From: Enterococcus diestrammenae
GTDB lineage: Bacteria; Bacillota; Bacilli; Lactobacillales; Enterococcaceae
DNA length: 47,072 bases
NCBI RefSeq assembly: GCF_009933255.1
Contig: NZ_MAEI01000003.1
Coordinates: 1-47,072 of the forward strand
Reading direction: 5' to 3'
Within the stretch, counting starts at the first letter, position 1, and the number at the start of each line of letters is the position of its first letter. Below, piece after piece: positions 1 to 9,453 of the stretch. The translations under genes and the position numbers were made by a program. The notes under the pieces are model-generated. The model had not been told where the DNA came from, did not search any database, and saw only the letters and a program-made list of their open reading frames with translations.

Positions 1-2
1 CA

Positions 3-227
3 ATAAATGACGAACAAGTTATCTTTTCAAGTACTATTGTTGGTGGTAAACCAATTTCTGACGGACCTGAAACAAGATTAATAAAATACTTTCCACTAGA
101 TTCTCTTCCATTACTGATGATTCCTCACAGAAAAATTCAAATTAGTTCTATTAGTAATTCTCAAAAAAAAGATATATATTATGTTAAGGATTCTTTGTTC
201 CTTACAGTCTTAAGAAAAATTTTTTAG
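3..227 (+). CDS. C-terminal end of a Nudix hydrolase-like protein (partial)
   Basis: An open frame runs in from the left edge and encodes 74 residues before TAG at 225-227. The visible part has a glycine-rich turn (VGGKP), then PETRLIKYFPLDSLPLL and an arginine-rich IPHRK segment. This resembles the last third of Nudix hydrolases, where a ...W(F)PLDELP... strand follows the Nudix box. The Nudix box itself would lie outside the window, so the family call is an inference from the tail only. The gene points rightwards, against nearly everything else here, and its last 18 bases overlap the end of the convergent XRE regulator gene. Confidence 0.45.
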   Translation: MNDEQVIFSSTIVGGKPISDGPETRLIKYFPLDSLPLLMIPHRKIQISSISNSQKKDIYYVKDSLFLTVLRKIF

Positions 228-449
228 TTTTTTTCTTTTTGGTGGTAATTTGTTGGAATAATCTGTTAAATCCAAAATGTATTCCAAATTATAACCATAT
301 AGTTTCCTAAGATCTAATAAATACCTGATTGGTATTTCTCTTTCACCCCTTTCATACTTTGAATATAGTGAGTAATCACAATGAAGATAATTTGATAACT
401 CTCTAATGGTGAGATCATAATCCTCTCTGAGAGCTCGTAATCTCGTCAT
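210..449 (-). CDS. XRE-family (Cro/C1-type) helix-turn-helix regulator
   Basis: This is a small DNA-binding protein of 79 residues. The N-terminal half has the typical five-helix Cro/C1 pattern: LRALREDYDLTIRELSNYL is the first helix plus turn, CDYSLYSKYERGEREIP is the recognition helix and following turn, and LLDLRKLYGYNLEYIL closes the fold. The ATG at 449 is preferred over the one at 455 because GAGGT lies about seven bases before it. The C-terminus is short and very basic (KLPPKRKKLK). It overlaps the end of the Nudix-like gene tail to tail. It is the only XRE protein in the window and a candidate, unproven, for controlling nearby promoters. Confidence 0.75.
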   Translation of the reverse strand: MTRLRALREDYDLTIRELSNYLHCDYSLYSKYERGEREIPIRYLLDLRKLYGYNLEYILDLTDYSNKLPPKRKKLKNFS

Positions 450-455
450 AGGCAT

Positions 456-1199
456 TACCTCAAGTTTTTAGTGGTATTCTTTTGAGTTGATTTTACATCA
501 AAAAAAACTAAAAACTTTCTCCGTGGACGATAAGGCCACAATTTTTTATACAGTAAGAGCCGAAGGGGCTTATTAACTCTTAATATTTCATAGTATCCAT
601 CCTGCATATAGATCCCCACACAAATATTAGTTAACTTAAAGATTCTTAGATGGTTTTTACGCTTAATTTCATTTCTAGATAACTGCTGTTTGAGAATGTA
701 CCTTCAATTTTTCATCCTTACTAATAGCAATAACATTCTTAATATTTCTTCTAATCCTCAGTACACCACCTTTTACTCTATGCCACGTCTTTCTATTTGA
801 TATATCGTTCTTATATAGCTATTGGACTCTAGTTCATTTGGCAGCTTCACTATTTCACTATTCATCTTTCAAATTCCTATTTCTAAGTACATAGTTTATC
901 TTTAAACTTCCTTATCATATCTCCTTAATGATGATATCTTCTCATACATTTCATCTACTACCGACCTCGTAGTGAACTTTCGCCACTAAACTACTGCCCA
1001 TGCAGTAAAAAAAGCCTAATCACTTGGACAAGGCTTTTTATACTCCAGTTATTTACATTTGATAAAGTAATAAGAGAGTAATTTTGAAAACTCGTCGAAT
1101 AAAAAACTATTACTTTAATAACTTATATCTTAAAAGTTATTAATCGGATATGCTTCGGCTCATGAATTACATATCATAAAGAAACATAGATAGCTTATA
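456..1199. other. 744-bp gap with no convincing gene; possible decayed coding sequence
   Basis: No frame here has both good length and a clear start. On the minus strand 865-773 holds a 30-codon frame (MNSEIVKLPNELESNS...) with AGGAA before its ATG. An overlapping frame continues for about 43 codons in another register down to about 680. The two together look like a small protein broken by a frameshift. The only firm element is the terminator at 1007-1039. Confidence 0.3.
1007..1039 (-). terminator. Rho-independent terminator of the coupling-protein unit
   Basis: A 9-bp stem (AAAAAGCCT / AGGCTTTTT) with a 13-nt loop is followed on the minus strand by seven Ts. It lies 160 bp beyond the end of the coupling-protein frame and closes the leftmost transfer operon. 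Confidence 0.8.
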
Positions 1200-4034
1200 T
1201 TAGTTTTCTTTATCAATTAGCTTCTTACGTTTGTTCAAAACTGGTACACGGATCATATTGTCTCCATTCACTTTAAGCTGATTTTTCCATTGTTTTAAAC
1301 TATCAAACGCATAACTAGGATCCACCGCAATTTCACGTAGGTTTAAACCACGATGGGCACTTGTTACTGGTATATCACTCAAGGTCATTGACTGATCAAA
1401 TTCTTCGTTTAAGAACATATATCGATATGGTAATTCCGTTTGGTTGCTTGCAAAAATAGGATCTGTGGTAATTTTTCTACCTTTAACGTCCTGTGCTTTA
1501 ACACCACGTACGATCACAACTTCGCCTGCTTGCAGTTTTAATAGCTGTGTTGCCGTTAAAAGCGGCTGTTCAGGATTTGTGGTATTAATATTTGGATTTG
1601 ATTCGTTCAAAACGTTAGTTGATTTTGTTCGTTTTGTAATTGTTTTAAATCCTAGCATTTTACTATATTTTTCAGCTGTTGCTTGAGAGAGAGTTTTGAT
1701 TAGAGCATTAATTGAGCAATTTCCAATCATAGTTGACGCTTTTTCTTTTCCATATTTATCTTCAAGTTGCTCCAAATTTTGAACAATCAACATAAACTGG
1801 ATATTTTGACCGAGACCAATGGACAGCTTTTCATCCATTTTGGGGATAGCCGGTATGTTAGCAAATTCATCTAAAATAAATTGAATTCGATTTGTCGTTT
1901 TTCTTCCGGCATTTAGTGCAATTTCATAATTGGCATTAAATAGTTGATTGATGAAAAAAGAGACTATTTTATTATACTCGCTTCTATTAGGCGGCGTAAC
2001 AAGAAAAATGGCTTTTGGACTATCCGAATAGACAAAACTCGCTTCAACAAAACATTGGTCTGGTTTCTCTAGAATCTTGCATTGTATGCCATCGACGATT
2101 TTTTGGTGTGTAAACTTATCCTTTAATTTACGAATCCCATTCATTTTATAGGTTTTATGGCAATCAAAAGTTACCGTAACACCTCGCACGTCTGAGTGTA
2201 CATTTTCATTATCCGGAAATGTGACTGTCATTTGAAAATGATTGGGCATTTTCGGTTGTATGACATAGTTCAGATAACCTTCACCGTCAACTAATGCAGA
2301 ATCGTTTTTTACAAGAACTTCCTCTGTAACTTTCATACCCATACTTTTTATTGCAGTTAAGCTGACTTTTACAGGTTGGTGTTTATATGGATTCTCCACA
2401 AGATTGCTTGTACTTTTAGAAAATCGAATAGAAGCCCTTCGAGGATTTCCTACCGAACCCAAATCAATGGAGTTTTTTGAAGTCAATTTGGCGATATCGT
2501 CTTGAAGATACAGCTGAAGTTCTGCCAACATACTTGAATAAACATTTCCCTTAGTTTCTTCAGATGCAAAATCTGATGATCGAAAATTAATATCTGCCAT
2601 TTCCCGAAACTTAGAAAATAATTCCCGATTTGATTTACGCAAGTTGTCGAAGTATAGTGTCAACTTCGATTTTTTAATGACCTCCTGACCTTGTTCAGGT
2701 TCGTCAATAATCTGGCCATCCGTGTCAACCATAACTTCTTCTGATCCGAGTTCTGTTAAGAAGGTGGTGATATTTCTGATTGTAATGGTATCCCAGGCAT
2801 CTTTTTCAGTTCCTTAAACTGTTTCATGCGCTCGATCAATTAGAGCCATAGCAATTGCATTAAATAGGCTAATTGACGAATTAATCCAATAATCTTCGTT
2901 CCCACTACTACGTCCTTCTTTTCGATAGATGGATTCAGCTACAGCGTTGACTTCTGTTTGAGTTTTTTCGTAATAGCCTTTCTTTGCATAGTCTACCGCT
3001 TGTGCCAATGGATTATAGCTCATGCTCCAATCCATATTTTGAAAACTTAATACATCGACGTCAAAGCCTCTTTTTCTCAACGTTTTATATGAAGATTGAT
3101 ACAATTCACCTTTTGGGTCAGAGATGATCATCGATGAAGGAACTTTCGATCGACTAATAATATCAATTGTTGGATTCACAAAGGTTTCACCTTTCCCTGA
3201 TCTAGTCATACCAACAATTAAGGTATTAACCGTATCATCTTCAATAAGGTAATACCCTGAGGATTTATTAGCTATACCCAACACTTTCTCTGATGCTAAT
3301 AAAAGTTTTCCAAATTTTGGACTTCGCCATTTCATTTTTGACTGTAATGCCCAACCTTGTAATGTATTGTTTGAAATATGTGCAACTGGAATACCCGGAA
3401 AACCATCATAAGTTTTCGCCTTATCAGGGATTTTCTTATATTGTTGTATCAGTTGTTTCTCATCAATAAATCGATCATCACCTGATTCATTTGCGTTGTA
3501 GTCACGATATTGTTCGAAGTTAATCCAAGCTGATTTCCACCCAATTACACTAAATAAGATAAATAGAGGAACAGCTAGAATTGGTGCCAAATGAAAGACG
3601 TTAAAATTGAAGAGATTTCTAGCTAATAGCACGCTCCAATCAAACACTGGTAGTTGAGGAGTAGTACTGGCCTCTGATAATAAATCATTTAACCTTAACG
3701 AATAAACCAGTTTGTAAATATACCCAAACAATTCTCTTACTATCGTGACCAGATAGCTCGATAACATCGCAGATAGTGCCATACCAATAGCTCCCATTAC
3801 TGCTATGCTTTTAACAGATTTAAATCTAAAAAACGGTTTGGATTCTTTTTCAAATCTTTTTCTCTGCCGATTAACAAAAGGCAAAGCATACACTAGTTTG
3901 AAAAGTGCATTACCAATGGTTAGTAGAGATAGAGAAGGGATAAATAATAAGATTCGTTTACACCAATAAACGATTATCCTTATTGATTTATACTCATATA
4001 ATTTTCTTATTAACGGTTTTAAGGATTTAAACAA
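1200..4034 (-). pseudogene. VirD4/TraG-type conjugative coupling protein, interrupted by one in-frame TAA
   Basis: The coupling protein is the membrane ATPase that brings the relaxase-DNA complex to the transfer channel. The frame spans 944 codons from a TTG at 4034. N-terminal hydrophobic segments (about 25-45, 75-100 and 148-168) are followed by Walker A GMTRSGKGE at 275-283 and, after the interruption, Walker B FILDEFANIP at about 719-728. Codon 407 (2814-2816) is TAA. The 27 codons after it and the rest of the gene stay open in the same frame, so one base change, for example CAA to TAA, explains the break. As written, the product would be a 406-residue protein with Walker A and no Walker B. 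The second half (ATG at 2732) has no good ribosome site. The gene overlaps the preceding small gene by 16 bp. Possible alternatives are sequencing error, readthrough or a genuine null allele. Confidence 0.9.
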
Positions 4035-4285
4035 TACGATTCCACTCCTATCTGTTGCTGTTCTCTCAACTGCTTAATAAATTTTTGGAGTCTTGGCAAA
4101 GTTAAGCCGTATCGAAGCCAGATCGCAAAAGCAAGCCAAATTTCAGCAGCGCAATAACGTTCGGTATAATTAACAACTTCCTGGTATACATCAAAAGAAA
4201 AATAGGCTTTTGAATGATCTATCTGTTGCATCCAATCCCTTATTTTTGCTGATTCTGTTAATAGTTCATCTTCTCTTGAATTCAT
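4019..4285 (-). CDS. small hypothetical protein ahead of the coupling protein
   Basis: The frame has 88 codons and I do not recognise the product. The ATG at 4285 has AAAGGAGGAAC upstream, a very strong ribosome site. The sequence is amphipathic, with a central WLAFAIWLRYGL stretch that is hydrophobic but probably too polar for a clean membrane span. It is the first gene of its operon, behind a TGTCCC-N27 promoter, and its last 16 bases overlap the coupling-protein start. This suggests coupled translation and a role with that protein, for example as an accessory or adaptor. That role is inferred from position only. Confidence 0.7.
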   Translation of the reverse strand: MNSREDELLTESAKIRDWMQQIDHSKAYFSFDVYQEVVNYTERYCAAEIWLAFAIWLRYGLTLPRLQKFIKQLREQQQIGVESYCLNP

Positions 4286-4327
4286 TTTTTGTGTTCCTCC
4301 TTTTCTTTTCTAACAGTTCACAACAAT

Positions 4328-4366
4328 AGTTTAGTTTGGAAACAAAAAAAACATCATTTAGGGACA
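4328..4366 (-). promoter_or_regulatory. TGTCCC-N27 promoter (copy 1) for the coupling-protein operon
   Basis: On the minus strand TGTCCC (4366-4361) is followed by TAAA. Exactly 27 bp separate it from a -10-like TAAACT (4333-4328). The first gene starts 43 nt downstream. No TTGACA-like -35 is present at the usual 17-bp distance. The terminator of the previous unit ends a few bases upstream. Confidence 0.65.
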
Positions 4367-4369
4367 ACA

Positions 4370-4421
4370 AAAAAGTTACATACAATCATACGTAATTGCG
4401 TATGATTGTATGTAACTTTTT
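4370..4421. terminator. bidirectional terminator, perfect 23-bp hairpin after ssb
   Basis: The arms at 4370-4392 and 4399-4421 are exactly complementary over 23 bp around a 6-nt loop, with A and T runs at the stem ends. This gives a terminator in both directions. It lies 14 bp beyond the end of ssb and just before the promoter of the coupling-protein operon. Confidence 0.9.
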
Positions 4422-4434
4422 ATTCGATAAATAT

Positions 4435-4875
4435 TTAGAACGGAAATTCTTCGTCTAATTCATTTGGAAAACTATAATCCTCTTCTAAGTTATCATCAAT
4501 CAGGGGTTCCTTTTCATGTTTCTTTTTACGTGATTCTGAGTCTTCTTTTGTTTCCAGTAACGCAATACCTCCCTGTTTATCTGGTAGAAGGAAACGATAC
4601 CCTTTTTGTTCGCCATCTTCTGAAACATAAGGTCGATCGATGATTTGACCTTTGACAAGGATTAGTGATCCCACTGATAAAGCTTTTGAAAGAAATTCTG
4701 CCTGTTTACCATAGGAGACAACAGTATGGTAAGTTGATAGCATGCTGCCGTCATCTTGCTTGTAAGTTGAACTACAAGCAAACCCAAATGTTAATGTGGC
4801 CGTACCTTTTGCCGTTTGTGTTAGCCCTTTACTAGAAATAAATGTGACTCTACCATCTGCAATATAAGTTTGCAT
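4435..4875 (-). CDS. ssb: single-stranded DNA-binding protein (SSB)
   Basis: The product (146 residues) binds single-stranded DNA during replication or after conjugative entry. The N-terminal 105 residues fit the OB fold: a GRVTFI strand, TLTFGFACSSTY, the VVSYGKQAEFLSKALSVGSLILVKGQI core and a YRFLL strand. A polar linker leads to an acidic tail ending DEEFPF, the tip that usually recruits repair and replication partners (DDDIPF type). The protein is shorter and more divergent than chromosomal SSB, as expected for a plasmid copy. The ATG directly abuts the TAG of the upstream gene, so translation is coupled. It is the last gene of the 7.5-4.4 kb operon. Confidence 0.85.
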   Translation of the reverse strand: MQTYIADGRVTFISSKGLTQTAKGTATLTFGFACSSTYKQDDGSMLSTYHTVVSYGKQAEFLSKALSVGSLILVKGQIIDRPYVSEDGEQKGYRFLLPDKQGGIALLETKEDSESRKKKHEKEPLIDDNLEEDYSFPNELDEEFPF

Positions 4876-5352
4876 CTACTCTACCTCTTTTCCATCAGTT
4901 GTAACCACTTTGCCAACACCTGTAAAGTATTGGCTTGGCTCGATTGGTGTTCCCCCGGTAACAATCGGAAAGGTGATTGGTTCTCCTGCAGCTGCGCCTT
5001 CTGCTTGTTCCTTCAACTTCTTAGTTTTCTTGTCAAAGTCTTTAACATCATTGCTAAGCTTTTCAACTTGTTCCCTGGCTTCTTTTAGCTTTTCATTATT
5101 TTCATCAGTTGCGACAGTCAGAGTCAAATTTTTTCTTTGTAGTTCATTTTTTGTTTCAACAAGTTTATTGATCTGAGTCGATTGAGTTACTGTTAATTTG
5201 TCAATTTTCTTATTTTGATTCAAAAGTGTCCATGTAATTCCAGTTATCAAAAGAAGAAATAACGCTGCTAGTAGTGGCCATTTGATAACTTTTTTGGTAT
5301 TGCTGATGGGCTTCGTACTAGGTTCACCAGTTAATGTCGCCGCATCAACCAT
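4876..5352 (-). CDS. membrane-anchored coiled-coil protein
   Basis: The 158-residue product starts at an ATG that overlaps the TGA of the preceding gene (ATGA). One membrane span lies near residues 27-44 (LLAALFLLLITGITWTLL). Residues 50-115 form a charged, heptad-rich coiled coil. The C-terminal 40 residues are glycine- and proline-rich. The expected layout is a short cytoplasmic N-terminus, one span and an extracytoplasmic coil. I do not recognise a family. Its place between the large coiled-coil gene and ssb in a transfer operon suggests a structural part of the transfer apparatus (inference). Confidence 0.7.
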   Translation of the reverse strand: MVDAATLTGEPSTKPISNTKKVIKWPLLAALFLLLITGITWTLLNQNKKIDKLTVTQSTQINKLVETKNELQRKNLTLTVATDENNEKLKEAREQVEKLSNDVKDFDKKTKKLKEQAEGAAAGEPITFPIVTGGTPIEPSQYFTGVGKVVTTDGKEVE

Positions 5353-7187
5353 CAACTGGCTAGTGCTTTTTTTTCAGTTTGGATATTCTCCCAACGAGCT
5401 AAGAACTGTTCTTTTTCATCTAGTGATTTTTTCTGTTCTTCATGTAATCGTTGTTGCATTTGTGCTTGTTGATTGCTTAACTCTTCTTTCTCATTTAACA
5501 AAAAATCGACTTGCGTTCTAAGTTCTTCCATATACTTAACCACTTTTAAATCTTGTTGACGTCGCATTTCTTCCTCTTTTTGAACAAGATTTACTCGTTT
5601 TGCATAATCATGTTCTCGCAAAAATTTCAATTCTTGCGTATCAAGAATAGTTTTACTTTGTTCGAACAACTTGTTTCCAACTTCGAGAGCTAATTTAGAA
5701 AAGTGGTTATCTAGTTCAACTTGTTTTTGCTGTTTCAATTGCGTTACACGCTGCATTTGCTCATCAAGCAATTCCTGCAATTTTCCTGTTTGATCATAAT
5801 AGGCTGCTTGATAATTTGATTGAGCTTGTTTCAAATATTTGGACTTAATCATTATTTCATTTTTTTCAATATTCTGTTCAAAGTCTTTTTGAATTTTACG
5901 TAAAGCATCTTCATACCGTTGTTTTTCCAGGGCGATTGCTTCCTCTTTTTCTGCTTCAAAATGTCTTTTAACAGATAGCCATTCAGTTTCTCTCTGACTT
6001 GCAGTCTCAGTTAAAATAGTGTCTTTAAGAGTATCTCGTTTATCTTGTTTTTCTACTTCAGACTGTACTTTTCTTAATAATTCTTTCTCGTAGTCATATA
6101 GTTTATGAGTAATCGCTTGGTGGATCAATACATTATTTGTAGTTTCTTGGTTGGTAATTTGAGAATTTAGTTCTTCTTTTAGTTGATTCAACTTCCAAGG
6201 AACATACTCAGTCTCGTATGGTTCATAATATTGTTTTTCAAAAGTTATCCGCTCAAATTTTGGAAAAGAAACTAAATATTTTCCTTCCACACTTGCAGGT
6301 AGTGGGGCAACTTTCGGATCAACAACATATTCATCTGTAACAGTTTGTCTTTTAGATAATGGTTCTTCGAAGATTGATACATTGTCATTGTCTTCATTGT
6401 AATCTGAGCTATCAAAGTAAGAAGTATCAACGCTATCACTCACTATTTCAGAATCATTCAACAGGTTATCTAAAATTGAATTCGAAGTAGGAATCGAGGT
6501 TTGATTAGATTGTTTATCTAAAACAAATTCATCACTAACGCTCAGTGTTTCTTTTTTGATAACAACAGGTGGAACGACAGATTCATCTTGTACTTCTGTT
6601 TTTACTTGATTTTCCTTACTAAAAGCTGGAATAACCACCTCAAAATTCCCATTTTCTACTTCAAATTGACTAGGAAATACAGGTAAAACCTCTTCAGTTG
6701 CCTTAACACTGTTTAAATAACTCGGATAGATAGCATCCATGAAATAAGTTCTTTTTTGATCGTAAGAATACCCACTAAAGGACTTATTACCTAAAATTGA
6801 CTCAACAAGTGGCTTAAGTAAGTTTTGGTAATTCCCATCAATAATAAATGGTTCCGAAAAAACTTCACCGTCTGTTGTCGGTTCTTCTTCGTCTTCTCTG
6901 TGTGCCACAACAACCTTTTTGATTATAATCTGATTGATTTTTCCTGTATTTACAAAAGTTTCTTTAAAGCGTAAGAACATTGCCTCGGCTTGGGCAAAAG
7001 TGATATATGGGAGACTTTCACTTAATTGTGCCCAATCTTTTGTCACTTCATCCTGATCGATTTTTTCAATAATCGCCTGGACTTCAGCATTACTAGGTGA
7101 AAACTCTTTATCCCATTCAATCTTCAAAAAATTCTCATCATGAATGGGACAAAGCTTTTTCTTCTTAAAAAAGCGTCCGAACTTCAT
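5352..7187 (-). CDS. large acidic, coiled-coil protein of the transfer operon
   Basis: The product has 611 residues with no signal peptide or membrane span. It begins with a basic MKFGRFFKKKK patch. Residues about 20-170 look globular, about 170-330 are acidic, serine-rich and probably disordered, and about 340-600 form a long glutamine- and glutamate-rich coiled coil. AGAAAGGAAGG lies ahead of the ATG. It follows the VirB2-like gene in the operon and overlaps the next start. I cannot assign a family. A cytoplasmic scaffold for the transfer machine is plausible but inferred. Confidence 0.7.
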   Translation of the reverse strand: MKFGRFFKKKKLCPIHDENFLKIEWDKEFSPSNAEVQAIIEKIDQDEVTKDWAQLSESLPYITFAQAEAMFLRFKETFVNTGKINQIIIKKVVVAHREDEEEPTTDGEVFSEPFIIDGNYQNLLKPLVESILGNKSFSGYSYDQKRTYFMDAIYPSYLNSVKATEEVLPVFPSQFEVENGNFEVVIPAFSKENQVKTEVQDESVVPPVVIKKETLSVSDEFVLDKQSNQTSIPTSNSILDNLLNDSEIVSDSVDTSYFDSSDYNEDNDNVSIFEEPLSKRQTVTDEYVVDPKVAPLPASVEGKYLVSFPKFERITFEKQYYEPYETEYVPWKLNQLKEELNSQITNQETTNNVLIHQAITHKLYDYEKELLRKVQSEVEKQDKRDTLKDTILTETASQRETEWLSVKRHFEAEKEEAIALEKQRYEDALRKIQKDFEQNIEKNEIMIKSKYLKQAQSNYQAAYYDQTGKLQELLDEQMQRVTQLKQQKQVELDNHFSKLALEVGNKLFEQSKTILDTQELKFLREHDYAKRVNLVQKEEEMRRQQDLKVVKYMEELRTQVDFLLNEKEELSNQQAQMQQRLHEEQKKSLDEKEQFLARWENIQTEKKALAS

Positions 7188-7220
7188 AGAATCCTTCCTT
7201 TCTAGCTTAATCTTATAACC

Positions 7221-7514
7221 TTATTTAAATCCGCCATTTTGGACAAAGGACACAGCAAATGTGATAATCATTGTCCCACCATATACAGCAACAATCGCAA
7301 TTAAAATATCAACCCATTTCTTTTTAATCGCTTGTTTCAGCTCACGGCCACCAAAAGAATAAGCAAGCCCAGTAACGACAACGACTAATGCAAAAATGGC
7401 AGTAGCAATAAGCTGCACTTTTTGAACGCCATTATTCGCCAAGGTGTTGGTCGATTGAAAAGGATCACCGGCTGCAAGAAAGGTTGGTAAATTACTAAAA
7501 ACTGATTTCAACAT
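7221..7514 (-). CDS. small two-span membrane protein, VirB2/TrbC-like
   Basis: The product has 97 residues from the ATG at 7514, which has TGGAG eight bases upstream; the GTG at 7523 is a less likely start. Two hydrophobic segments (about 36-54 and 71-92) flank a short basic loop (GGRELKQAIKKKW). A hydrophobic N-terminal stretch could be a leader. This two-helix hairpin with a positive loop is the shape of VirB2/TrbC pilin-like subunits and of small Gram-positive transfer membrane proteins. The assignment rests on topology and context, not on a sequence motif. It is the first gene behind its own TGTCCC-N27 promoter. Confidence 0.6.
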   Translation of the reverse strand: MLKSVFSNLPTFLAAGDPFQSTNTLANNGVQKVQLIATAIFALVVVVTGLAYSFGGRELKQAIKKKWVDILIAIVAVYGGTMIITFAVSFVQNGGFK

Positions 7515-7551
7515 ATAAAACACTCCATTTCGTTTGTTTTCTTACACGCAT

Positions 7552-7590
7552 ATCTTAGCCCGAAAAAAATTTTTTTATTTTTTCGGGACA
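7552..7590 (-). promoter_or_regulatory. TGTCCC-N27 promoter (copy 2) for the VirB2-like to ssb operon
   Basis: TGTCCC followed by GAAA lies exactly 27 bp before TAAGAT. The start codon is 38 nt further on. In this copy the spacer is almost pure A then T and its ends (CCCGAAAAAA / TTTTTTCGGG) can pair. The element may therefore also act as the terminator of the Clp-type gene that ends at 7600. Confidence 0.65.
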
Positions 7591-7599
7591 TCAAAATTA

Positions 7600-9450
7600 T
7601 TAGCGTAGACTGACATCAAAAACTAATTCCCTTCGATCAACTAGCTCATCAACCATATTAGGGGCTTTCCCCGACACAGAAATTTCAAACAACCAGGTTT
7701 TCCCTTCATATTTAGGAAGTTGTATCAGTTGTTCAGCAATGGGTGCCAATACCTTCCGATTAATTAGCCGAGCAAGTGGTCTGGCACCATTATTGGCATC
7801 CGTCCCATTATCTGCTAAATAATCTAAAACTTCCTCAGAGTACAGAATACTTGCTTGTTGGCGTTTCATTCGAATATTAAGTAATTCTAGGTTTTTCTCT
7901 GCAATCTCTTTAATGACATCTCTACCTAGCATTTTGAAAATAATCTTATATTCAATCCGATTAATAAATTCTGGCCGGAATTCTGATTGCAATTCAATTT
8001 CCATACCTGCCATAAATTGTTGAAACTCACGTTCGCTGAGATTTTCTAAATCACCTTTTAACTCGGCATTTGTTTTAATTTTTTCGGCACCAATATTGGT
8101 TGTCATAATTACCAGTGTATTTTTGAAATTTATCAGTCGGCCCATTCCATCAGTCAATCGCCCGTCATCCAAGATTTGTAATAATAAATCATGTACTTCT
8201 TGATCAGCTTTTTCTAGTTCATCAAAAAGCACAATGGAGTAAGGATGGTGTTTTACTTCTTCGGTCAAAGTACCCTTTTCTGTTTGTGTTCCAAGCAGCT
8301 TAATACTTGATCCTGGTTGTGAATACTCCGACATGTCAAAACGAATCATTGCTCGTTCGTCATCAAAAAGTACCTCTGCTAAAGCTTTCGCTAGTTCAGT
8401 TTTCCCAACACCTGTCGTTCCCAAAAATAAAAATGTGGCTAATGGTTTATTTTCATCTTGAAGTCCAGCTTTCGATATAGTGACAGCATCTGATACAGAT
8501 TCAACTGCAAAATTTTGCCCTTTTACACGCTTTGTAAGCCGTTCTTCAACATCAGTGAGTCGGGTAACTTCATCCTTTAAAATCGTTGTCACAGGGATAC
8601 CCATGCGTCGCTTAATCACTGTTGCAATATCTTTTTCAGTCACGTGTGATTCTGTGCCATTTGCCGAAACAATCGTAGCTGCTTCATCCAACAGATCAAA
8701 TGCTTTATCTGGTAAAAAGCGATCCGTAATATATCGAATGGATAATTTAACAGCTTGTTCAATGGCGTCTTTATCAATTATTACCTGGTGAAATTTTTCA
8801 AAGGTAGGCTTTGCACCATCGAGAATGGCGATTGCTTCTGTTTTATCTGGTTCATTAACTTGAATTTTTTGGAATCGTCTTTCTAAAGCTCGATCACGCT
8901 CAATCGATAAATGGTACTCATCTAAAGTAGTGGATCCAATAATTTGTATTTCACCACGAGCTAAGGCAGGTTTAAGTACATTTCCTGCATCTAGAACATC
9001 ACCATTTCCACCTGCCCCCATAATCGTGTGAATTTCATCAATAAAAAGAAGGTTTTGTCCTTTCGTCTGCATCATTTCCTCGATTATTTTCTTGAACTTA
9101 AAGATAAAGCCGCCATCTTGATCATTCATTAGACTCGATAGTTCCAACGATCTGATGACTAACCCTTGAAGGCCCTCTGGTACATTTCCCTTCAAAATAT
9201 TAAAGGCTAACCCTTCAACAATTGCTGTTTTCCCAACGCCGGCTTCACCAATAAGCAACGGACTATTTTTTGTCTTCCTCATTAACGAAACACCAACATC
9301 TTCAATCTCTTGATCTCTTCCAAAAACCTGATAGTCTTCCGGCTTATGGGAGACTTTTTCGGTTAGATTTTCTGTATATTGATCTAGAAACGGTGTGTCT
9401 GATTCCTGGACAATAACAATATCTGTTTCATCTAATTCAGAAAGAAACAT
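7600..9450 (-). CDS. Clp/Hsp100-type AAA+ ATPase lacking the N-terminal and middle domains
   Basis: The product has 616 residues and two AAA+ modules. Module 1 has Walker A GEAGVGKT (68-75), Walker [11 protein letters not shown] (about 134-143) and the arginine-finger region [10 protein letters not shown]. Module 2 has [14 protein letters not shown] (about 345-360), VLFDELEKA and the C-terminal Clp small domain with [10 protein letters not shown]. Chromosomal ClpC and ClpB have about 810-860 residues. Here the N-terminal substrate domain is replaced by about 40 residues, and no long coiled-coil middle domain separates the modules. I see no ClpP-binding loop I can trust. It follows an acidic protein and TopB in one operon. 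A role in unfolding or remodelling transfer proteins is inferred. Confidence 0.85.
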   Translation of the reverse strand: MFLSELDETDIVIVQESDTPFLDQYTENLTEKVSHKPEDYQVFGRDQEIEDVGVSLMRKTKNSPLLIGEAGVGKTAIVEGLAFNILKGNVPEGLQGLVIRSLELSSLMNDQDGGFIFKFKKIIEEMMQTKGQNLLFIDEIHTIMGAGGNGDVLDAGNVLKPALARGEIQIIGSTTLDEYHLSIERDRALERRFQKIQVNEPDKTEAIAILDGAKPTFEKFHQVIIDKDAIEQAVKLSIRYITDRFLPDKAFDLLDEAATIVSANGTESHVTEKDIATVIKRRMGIPVTTILKDEVTRLTDVEERLTKRVKGQNFAVESVSDAVTISKAGLQDENKPLATFLFLGTTGVGKTELAKALAEVLFDDERAMIRFDMSEYSQPGSSIKLLGTQTEKGTLTEEVKHHPYSIVLFDELEKADQEVHDLLLQILDDGRLTDGMGRLINFKNTLVIMTTNIGAEKIKTNAELKGDLENLSEREFQQFMAGMEIELQSEFRPEFINRIEYKIIFKMLGRDVIKEIAEKNLELLNIRMKRQQASILYSEEVLDYLADNGTDANNGARPLARLINRKVLAPIAEQLIQLPKYEGKTWLFEISVSGKAPNMVDELVDRRELVFDVSLR

Positions 9451-9453
9451 AGC

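Noticed and set aside
4873..4881. In-frame TAG between the coiled-coil gene and ssb as another nonsense mutation
   Set aside because: The stop is followed at once by the ssb ATG with a ribosome site before it, and SSB is a complete family member. This is normal coupled translation.
4910..5521. Plus-strand frames opposite the coiled-coil genes
   Set aside because: They are low-complexity shadows of heptad-rich coding sequence without ribosome sites. The same applies to the other plus-strand frames opposite minus-strand genes.
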